From: Sediminispirochaeta smaragdinae DSM 11293
GTDB lineage: Bacteria; Spirochaetota; Spirochaetia; DSM-16054; Sediminispirochaetaceae
Direction of reading: 5' to 3'
NCBI RefSeq assembly: GCF_000143985.1
Contig: NC_014364.1
Location: 2,542,001-2,606,000, forward strand
DNA: 64,000 nt
The position numbers and the translations under genes were made by a program. The notes under the pieces are model-generated. The model was not told the origin of the DNA. It made no database searches and saw nothing but the letters and a program-made list of their open reading frames with translations. Of the stretch, positions 58,891-64,000 are shown piece by piece (position 1 is the stretch's first letter; each line of letters starts with the position of its first letter).

Positions 58891-60987
58891 TTATAAACTC
58901 TTCAGACCGTCGCTTCCCTTTTTGGGTCGACCTCTGCCCCGTTTCTTCTTCGGAGCATCATCGACCAAACCCTTGGGAGCGGAAGATTTTTTTCGTGTTG
59001 TAGCGGGCTTGGAAACCGGAGCCTCTTCCACAACGGTCGATACTTCCGCAGCCCCTGCGTCGGCACTGTCGTTCAGCATATCAAGATACGCCTGTCCCTT
59101 GCTTGGAGTAGGAAGTGCTCCTCCCTCCTCCTCCGCCTGCCGCTCTTCGAACTCGGCAACCGAAGCGAAATGCTGATCAATATCATCCCTGACGGTGCTC
59201 CGTCGTCGGCTGAAAGATGCAAAAGCGGCATCCTGGAAGCCCTTTGAAACGCCGTGCAGAAATTCGTTGAGCACATTCGCCATACCGTCTAGGGTTGCCT
59301 TCTTTCTCTTAATGGAGGTGATGTCCACATCAAGGAGAAGACCAGGCTGAATATGATAGGGGTTGATCAAATACTCAAAACGATTGAACTCTTTCTGTAG
59401 AAAATCGAGACGGTCTTCCATGACACGGCGCTGGACCGGATAACGAAAGCCGTACATCTCCTGCAGTTTGTCCTTCATCAAGATCAATTTTTTCCGCACC
59501 TTATCCTTTTCAAACATATAGGTACGGTTCATCTTCTCTACCTGTGTTTCGGCAGGCTGCACAAAGGAAATCTCATCCCACACCTTGTCTATGTCTTCAT
59601 AGAGGGGATCACCGGTCTTGGCTTTAATCTTCTTTCTAATCTTATTCTTATAGATCTTGGCAAGATCGGGATAATCGGTGACGCGCTTAAATAGTTTGGT
59701 GTCTTCGTAGACCATCTCAAGGACATCCCAAAGATGCTGAACCTCGATTTCGAAAGAACGAAGCTGAACATCGTACGATTTCCTTTCCTCAATCAACTGG
59801 GCATTGTCATAGTACTTGAGCCTAACCTGATAACGTTCATCAGGCAGTAAGGCGTAGTCGGTATCCTCATATTCCTGAATGATAAGTTCACGGGCATTTT
59901 TCAGGTTTTCGATGTGTTGGTACCCCATCTTCGAGGTGTCGAGAATGGAGGTGATAGAGTTGACGGCGGTATTGTATCCACGGTTTCGGATGTTCTCGAT
60001 ATCGACGATGTTCTTTAGATTTTCTCTGATGTTGAGCTGATCGAACTCCTCGGGATCGATCTCGGCACGAAGCCCCTCAAGCCGTTCCATCAATTTCTTC
60101 GCCATAAACTTATACCGATTGGACTTCGGGTTCTCCTTATCATCATCGGTATAATTCTCCACCCGCTTCATCTTCTCAAAGATGATCTCGCTATCGTTGA
60201 GCTCCTCCAGCCCTTCGTCGATTCTTTCATCTTTCAGATTTTCGATCTCTTTATCGATCTGGTCCATGACATGCTTGGAAAGCAGATCCTTGATCAGATA
60301 CTCGACGGTTACCTGGTAGTGAAAAATCGGGCTGATCAGCTCGGAATCGAGGATATTGACCGAAAGCTTTACATCGGTAACGGTCTTCGGTTTCTGTATG
60401 TTGTCCTTAAAGGAACATTTTACGACGGAATAGGCGTTCTCACCGCGGATGAAGGCGCCGACATCGGTTTTTTGCCGAAGCAGGGAGTTTGTCAAGTTTT
60501 CCAGATCGTTCACACCTCTCTGGATATGTCCCTGTAAGTGGCCGTACATATTTACGATTGATTTTTCAATCTCACCGGTATTGAACCGATCCATTCCTCC
60601 GACTTCATCGAGAAGAGTAGATATCTCTTTCGGTGTATATCGGGTAAGAACCTTCATTTCCTCGCGATCAATAAAGTTTCGAGTCTTCTTTACCAATTCG
60701 TCTTCACTGGTAACCAGATAACGGTTAACCATGTTCTGAACATTCTGGTTGAAATAGTTGTACAATTTCTCCTTAAGGCCGCCCATGACGTCCAGCCGCT
60801 CCAGAACTTCCTTAGGAAGTTTGGTGGAGATATGATTCATTACCTTATCGATTTCTTCTTCAAGAAGACGATCAACTTCCGCCTGCTGGTCTCGGCTTTC
60901 CTGAGCGAGGGAGTTTCGGGATCCCACCGCGCTTCGCTTTGTCGGGTGAAACACCATCGGACTTTTCGGTAGATCTATGCTTCCCAT
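58891..60987 (-). CDS. cfpA: cytoplasmic filament protein A
   Basis: CfpA forms the ribbon of cytoplasmic filaments beneath the flagellar filaments in Treponema and influences cell division and chromosome separation. The 698-residue, helix-rich protein has the conserved C-terminal block [19 protein letters not shown] and [14 protein letters not shown]. Unlike what I remember of Treponema CfpA, it ends with a tail holding [10 protein letters not shown] near residues 680-690, an AT-hook-like DNA-binding motif. A strong AAGGAG site lies 6 nt before the ATG. No signal peptide. Confidence 0.88.
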   Translation of the reverse strand: MGSIDLPKSPMVFHPTKRSAVGSRNSLAQESRDQQAEVDRLLEEEIDKVMNHISTKLPKEVLERLDVMGGLKEKLYNYFNQNVQNMVNRYLVTSEDELVKKTRNFIDREEMKVLTRYTPKEISTLLDEVGGMDRFNTGEIEKSIVNMYGHLQGHIQRGVNDLENLTNSLLRQKTDVGAFIRGENAYSVVKCSFKDNIQKPKTVTDVKLSVNILDSELISPIFHYQVTVEYLIKDLLSKHVMDQIDKEIENLKDERIDEGLEELNDSEIIFEKMKRVENYTDDDKENPKSNRYKFMAKKLMERLEGLRAEIDPEEFDQLNIRENLKNIVDIENIRNRGYNTAVNSITSILDTSKMGYQHIENLKNARELIIQEYEDTDYALLPDERYQVRLKYYDNAQLIEERKSYDVQLRSFEIEVQHLWDVLEMVYEDTKLFKRVTDYPDLAKIYKNKIRKKIKAKTGDPLYEDIDKVWDEISFVQPAETQVEKMNRTYMFEKDKVRKKLILMKDKLQEMYGFRYPVQRRVMEDRLDFLQKEFNRFEYLINPYHIQPGLLLDVDITSIKRKKATLDGMANVLNEFLHGVSKGFQDAAFASFSRRRSTVRDDIDQHFASVAEFEERQAEEEGGALPTPSKGQAYLDMLNDSADAGAAEVSTVVEEAPVSKPATTRKKSSAPKGLVDDAPKKKRGRGRPKKGSDGLKSL

Positions 60988-61016
60988 TGCACTCTCCTTC
61001 GGTTTATTTCATTAAT

Positions 61017-61046
61017 AGATTATCTACATCGCGGAAAAAATGTAAA
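61017..61046 (-). promoter_or_regulatory. promoter of cfpA
   Basis: On the minus strand TTTACA (61041-61046), an 18-bp spacer and TAATCT (61017-61022) precede the strong ribosome site of cfpA. Confidence 0.55.
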
Positions 61047-61090
61047 GCACATTTTTTTTTTTTGTAGATCATGATAGGATTAGAGACATC

Positions 61091-62263
61091 ATGGTGAAAA
61101 AAAGAGTTCTGACGGTTTTTATCTTTTTCCTGGGCGTCTCGGGGATTCTCTATGCCGATACAAGAAAAGGAAATATCGAGTTGTTTGTCCTGCTGGACAA
61201 GTCCCTTTCGATGGTCGAAGAGATAGACTCTGTAAAGGAGTATGTGGCTGATGAGCTTGTCGGCAGACTTCTTATTCCCGGTGATCTCTTTGTTCTGATT
61301 AATTTTTACGGCAAGACCGATCGCTTCTTTTCCGGTGAAGTAGAGTCCAGAGCCGACATCGAAGCCCTGAAAGATTCACTCACATCCATTACTGCCGACG
61401 GACGATTTACAGACATTGGAAGCGCATTGGATACCCTCGAAAAGACGGTAGAGGCCATTCCCGTCCGGCAGGGCAGAAAGCGTTATCTCCTTTTACTAAC
61501 GGATGGGAAGCAGGAAGCTCCCCCCGACAGCCCCTATTACTCACCCGATGGCAGCTTTAATCATCGGCTTCTCGAACATACCAAAGAGATTGCCAAAAAG
61601 GGCTGGAAGATTCATATCCTCGGCATTGGAACGGAAACGGCGGCCGAGGAGTTGGCCAAGGAACTTTCGGCCGCATTTTCTTCCGTGCGTGAAAAGCCCG
61701 AAGAAAGAGAGATTGCACAGCAGCTCTCCGGTTTGATGATCTCCATCTCGGCAAGGCTATCCTCAAACAAACTAACCATTGAAGATCGGGGAATAAAAAT
61801 CCCCCTCGAGTTGGAAATTTCCGATGCCGATGAAGGGGAAAACCTGATTCTCCGCTTTGATTCCCTTATCTTCACCGCCGCAGATGGTGCCCAGACGGTA
61901 CTTACTCCCGAAGATCGACAGATAAGTCTGACGGAAAAAGCGGGAAGAACCGTAAAAAAAGATCTCGCCTTCCGTTTTTCGTCTCAGGAAGCTGTTCCCG
62001 GCAAGACGGCGAAAGGAGAAATTCGCTTTGTGTTTAACGGTGATACCGTGTTTCAACCCGCGGTATTCGACGTAGTGCTCACTCACGGCGATGCGGCCTC
62101 TGCCAATAAAAACGAGACCGAACAAGGAGGGGGATGGCAGGCCCGATGGCCTTTTGTCGTGGCCGGTCTCATCGCTCTCATCGTTATCGTCAGATTTGCA
62201 TCTATTGCGTTGGGGAAGAAGAGAGACGATGATGACAAACGACGCAAGAATCCGGTAGAATAG
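61091..62263 (+). CDS. vWA-domain membrane protein
   Basis: This 390-residue protein starts with a signal sequence (VLTVFIFFLGVSGILYADT), followed by a vWA domain with the metal site LLDKSLSMVEE and the Thr in GRFTDIGSALD, then a β-rich region and a C-terminal membrane segment with a basic tail. It should be exported and anchored in the inner membrane or exposed in the periplasm. It is similar in position to the T. pallidum vWFA protein TP0750 near the pallilysin gene (from memory). TAGGAT lies 10 nt before the ATG; there is no ribosome site. Confidence 0.8.
   Translation: MVKKRVLTVFIFFLGVSGILYADTRKGNIELFVLLDKSLSMVEEIDSVKEYVADELVGRLLIPGDLFVLINFYGKTDRFFSGEVESRADIEALKDSLTSITADGRFTDIGSALDTLEKTVEAIPVRQGRKRYLLLLTDGKQEAPPDSPYYSPDGSFNHRLLEHTKEIAKKGWKIHILGIGTETAAEELAKELSAAFSSVREKPEEREIAQQLSGLMISISARLSSNKLTIEDRGIKIPLELEISDADEGENLILRFDSLIFTAADGAQTVLTPEDRQISLTEKAGRTVKKDLAFRFSSQEAVPGKTAKGEIRFVFNGDTVFQPAVFDVVLTHGDAASANKNETEQGGGWQARWPFVVAGLIALIVIVRFASIALGKKRDDDDKRRKNPVE
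62232..62261 (+). promoter_or_regulatory. leaderless promoter of the DHH gene
   Basis: ATGACA (62232-62237), 18 bp and TAGAAT (62256-62261) end 6 nt before the ATG at 62268. It sits at the end of the vWA gene. Confidence 0.55.
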
Positions 62264-62267
62264 CCGC

Positions 62268-63272
62268 ATGGGGAGATTTGCGAAAGTAGCCGGATTTATC
62301 GAACGTCACGAGGCTTTTTTTATTTCCGGTCATGAGACGCCCGATGCCGATGCTCTCGGTAGCGAAATAGCCTTATACCGTGCTCTTCGTCATTTGGGTA
62401 AGCGAGTAAAGATTGTCAATGCCGATCCGGCCGCACAGAAATATGCCTACCTCGATCCCGAAGGGGTTATCGATACTCTGGACCCTGATCCGGCGGTAAC
62501 ATATTCTCTGCCTGAGGATGTCGCTTCATGGGGACATTTTATCCTCGACACAAACGATATCGGAAATATCGGCCATGTTGCCACTCTTATTCTTCCTTAT
62601 GTCGGTGAATACTATATCATTGATCACCATGAGTTGGGTGATGACCTGTTCACCGACAATCACATCGAAGAAAATGCCTCGTCGACCAGTGAAATCCTTT
62701 ACGATTTGCTGACGGAACTAAATATTCCGATTAATCTTGAGGTTGCGGTAGCCTTATATACGGGGATCATGTACGACACCGGTTCCTTTATTTATCCGAA
62801 AACCAGTGCACGGACCTTCGGCATTGCACACGATCTTGTGGAAATCGGAGTTAATCCAAACGAAATGTATCAGCATATCTACGAGAGTAACTCTATTCCC
62901 GCTCTGAAACTTCAATCAAAGGTCCTTGCAAGTCTCGAACTCTACTACGATCAACATGTTGCCGTTCAAACCATGCTCAGAGAAACCATTGCGGCCTGTG
63001 GGGCACGGTATGAAGAGGCTGATAGTTTCATCAATGTTCCTTTAAAAAGTAAAGATATTCGTGTATCTATCTTCTTTAAGGAAAACGAACAGGGAATTCT
63101 TCGTTGTTCGTTACGTTCCAAAGGCAATATTAATGTTGCGGCGATTGCCCAAACCTTCGGAGGCGGGGGACATCGTACCGCCGCCGGTTTCAAGAGCGCC
63201 TTTCGGCTCGAGACCATAAAGACAAAGGTTCTGGGAATGCTGCAAAGCTATTTTGAATCAGGAAGTGAATAA
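62268..63272 (+). CDS. DHH/DHHA1 phosphoesterase (NrnA-like)
   Basis: This 334-residue enzyme has the DHH-family motifs ISGHETPDADALGSEIAL, LDTNDIGN and IIDHHELGD, and the DHHA1 signature FGGGGHRTAAGF. Such proteins degrade short oligoribonucleotides or pAp, or cyclic dinucleotide products. The size fits NrnA. The start at 62268 has no ribosome site and lies 6 nt after a -10 box. It precedes the pallilysin-related lipoprotein gene by three bases. Confidence 0.9.
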   Translation: MGRFAKVAGFIERHEAFFISGHETPDADALGSEIALYRALRHLGKRVKIVNADPAAQKYAYLDPEGVIDTLDPDPAVTYSLPEDVASWGHFILDTNDIGNIGHVATLILPYVGEYYIIDHHELGDDLFTDNHIEENASSTSEILYDLLTELNIPINLEVAVALYTGIMYDTGSFIYPKTSARTFGIAHDLVEIGVNPNEMYQHIYESNSIPALKLQSKVLASLELYYDQHVAVQTMLRETIAACGARYEEADSFINVPLKSKDIRVSIFFKENEQGILRCSLRSKGNINVAAIAQTFGGGGHRTAAGFKSAFRLETIKTKVLGMLQSYFESGSE

Positions 63273-63274
63273 TC

Positions 63275-64000
63275 GTGAAGCATAGTATCCTTATTCTTCT
63301 CATACCGATGGTGCTCATCGGCTGTGGCAACGGTGAAAAACGGGGTCAACAGAAGGCCTACTCCTCCACTTCCGAAGAAAATTCTTCTGCAGCGTCATCG
63401 GAAACAAAGCAGATTTCAGACAGCACGCGAGAACAGATAGAGGGACTTCTCTACGGTGACGAAAAGACGAGCGAGCCGAAGATTGCGATCGCCCCCCCCT
63501 ATTCCCTCGTTCAGATCCTGGATGTAAATCTTGATCTTGACCGAAACGACGAGCAAATCCTGGTGGTCAAGGCCGGGGACAGTCCCGATTCTCCTATCAA
63601 AATCATCATAGCTGATTACGACACGCTCAGAGATGGATATTATCCGGCATGGGAAAGTGAGACAGGGGCAACACAACGCAGATTTTTCGGCGTAACCCTT
63701 AGCGATGTAGTCGGGGACCATAATACGGAGATCATCTGTAGCGGCATCGATTCCCAAGGGAAACAAACGCTTGATATCTTCAGGAGGGAGAGCAGAGCCA
63801 ATAACATGGCTATTTCCTATGAACCAATTATCACCATTGCCGTGGAAGGAACCATCGAGATTCGTGAATCAGAACGATCTCAGGCCTATCTGAACGGCCT
63901 AAAAAATGGAGATAGTTTCCCGGTCTTTGCCACCGTAGAGAACGAAAATGAAACGGTTCGTTCCATGTACGCCTGGAGAAGCGGCGACGGATATTATATC
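63275..64000 (+). CDS. pallilysin-related lipoprotein (truncated by the window end)
   Basis: The GTG start is followed by a lipoprotein signal (LILLIPMVLIGC) and a Ser/Glu-rich linker, then a β-rich domain (IKIIIADYDTLRDGYYPAW, FFGVTLSDVVGDHNTEIIC). The family is annotated in spirochaetes after T. pallidum pallilysin (TP0751), an adhesin and protease. The HExxH zinc motif reported for pallilysin is not visible in this part. A GGAAG site lies before the GTG. The frame is open to the last base (242 codons). Confidence 0.65.
   Translation, partial: MKHSILILLIPMVLIGCGNGEKRGQQKAYSSTSEENSSAASSETKQISDSTREQIEGLLYGDEKTSEPKIAIAPPYSLVQILDVNLDLDRNDEQILVVKAGDSPDSPIKIIIADYDTLRDGYYPAWESETGATQRRFFGVTLSDVVGDHNTEIICSGIDSQGKQTLDIFRRESRANNMAISYEPIITIAVEGTIEIRESERSQAYLNGLKNGDSFPVFATVENENETVRSMYAWRSGDGYYI

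Noticed and set aside
1..64000. CRISPR array, rRNA operon or replication origin
   Set aside because: No regular direct repeats with spacers, no rRNA sequence and no DnaA-box cluster were noticed.

Overview
The window looks like chromosomal DNA of a free-living, saccharolytic spirochaete, probably of the Sediminispirochaeta/Spirochaeta group (inference). The main reason is the right end. It carries a cytoplasmic filament protein (CfpA), a PpdK-family protein, a vWA protein and a pallilysin-related lipoprotein in an arrangement that, from memory, resembles the Treponema pallidum TP0746-TP0751 neighbourhood. Relaxed lipoboxes and a FemAB-type ligase fit the same picture.

Layout. 0.1-7.1 kb: acyltransferase, RNase PH, a small membrane protein, a U32 protein, a GHKL-fold protein, a cyclic-nucleotide-binding histidine kinase and a YjbQ protein. 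7.2-13.9 kb: ZIP transporter, an orphan methylase/specificity-like fusion, the cyclohydrolase half of PurH, PurB, phosphohexomutase and a HAD phosphatase. 14-17.4 kb: an m5C methyltransferase, a small membrane protein and a UvrD/Rep helicase. 17.4-19.9 kb: a chelatase-type AAA+ gene joined to a vWA frame through an A10 slippery run, bracketed by two ~149-bp inverted-repeat elements. 19.9-24.2 kb: a divergent thioredoxin/reductase pair, DMT exporter, TatD, tRNA-Leu(UAA) and a MarR regulator.

24.2-35.4 kb is a visibly A+T-richer block between two direct copies of an Rpn-nuclease module, the second one decayed. It encodes a methylthioribose/5-deoxyribose-type salvage route: NhaC-like transporter, MtnK, MtnA, dehydrogenase, FGGY kinase, class II aldolase, DeoR regulator and iron alcohol dehydrogenase. 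35.4-44.2 kb holds remnants, an unknown membrane protein and an amino-sugar operon (ROK regulator, ABC binding protein and permeases, Gfo/Idh oxidoreductase, ROK kinase, NagB). 44.4-64 kb returns to core genes: FemAB ligase, methyltransferase, polar amino acid ABC system, GuaA, PurA, TPR protein and the CfpA block.

Gene expression stands out. In at least a dozen core genes a TAnnnT-type -10 box sits 6-8 nt before the start codon with no Shine-Dalgarno sequence, often with a TTGACA-like -35 box about 17 bp upstream, so leaderless transcription appears common. Genes of the A+T-rich islands mostly use ordinary Shine-Dalgarno sites. The observations most worth following are the chelatase frameshift, the leaderless promoters, the bracketed salvage island, the Trx/TrxB pair lacking classical motifs, and the PpdK-like protein with a damaged ATP-binding domain.
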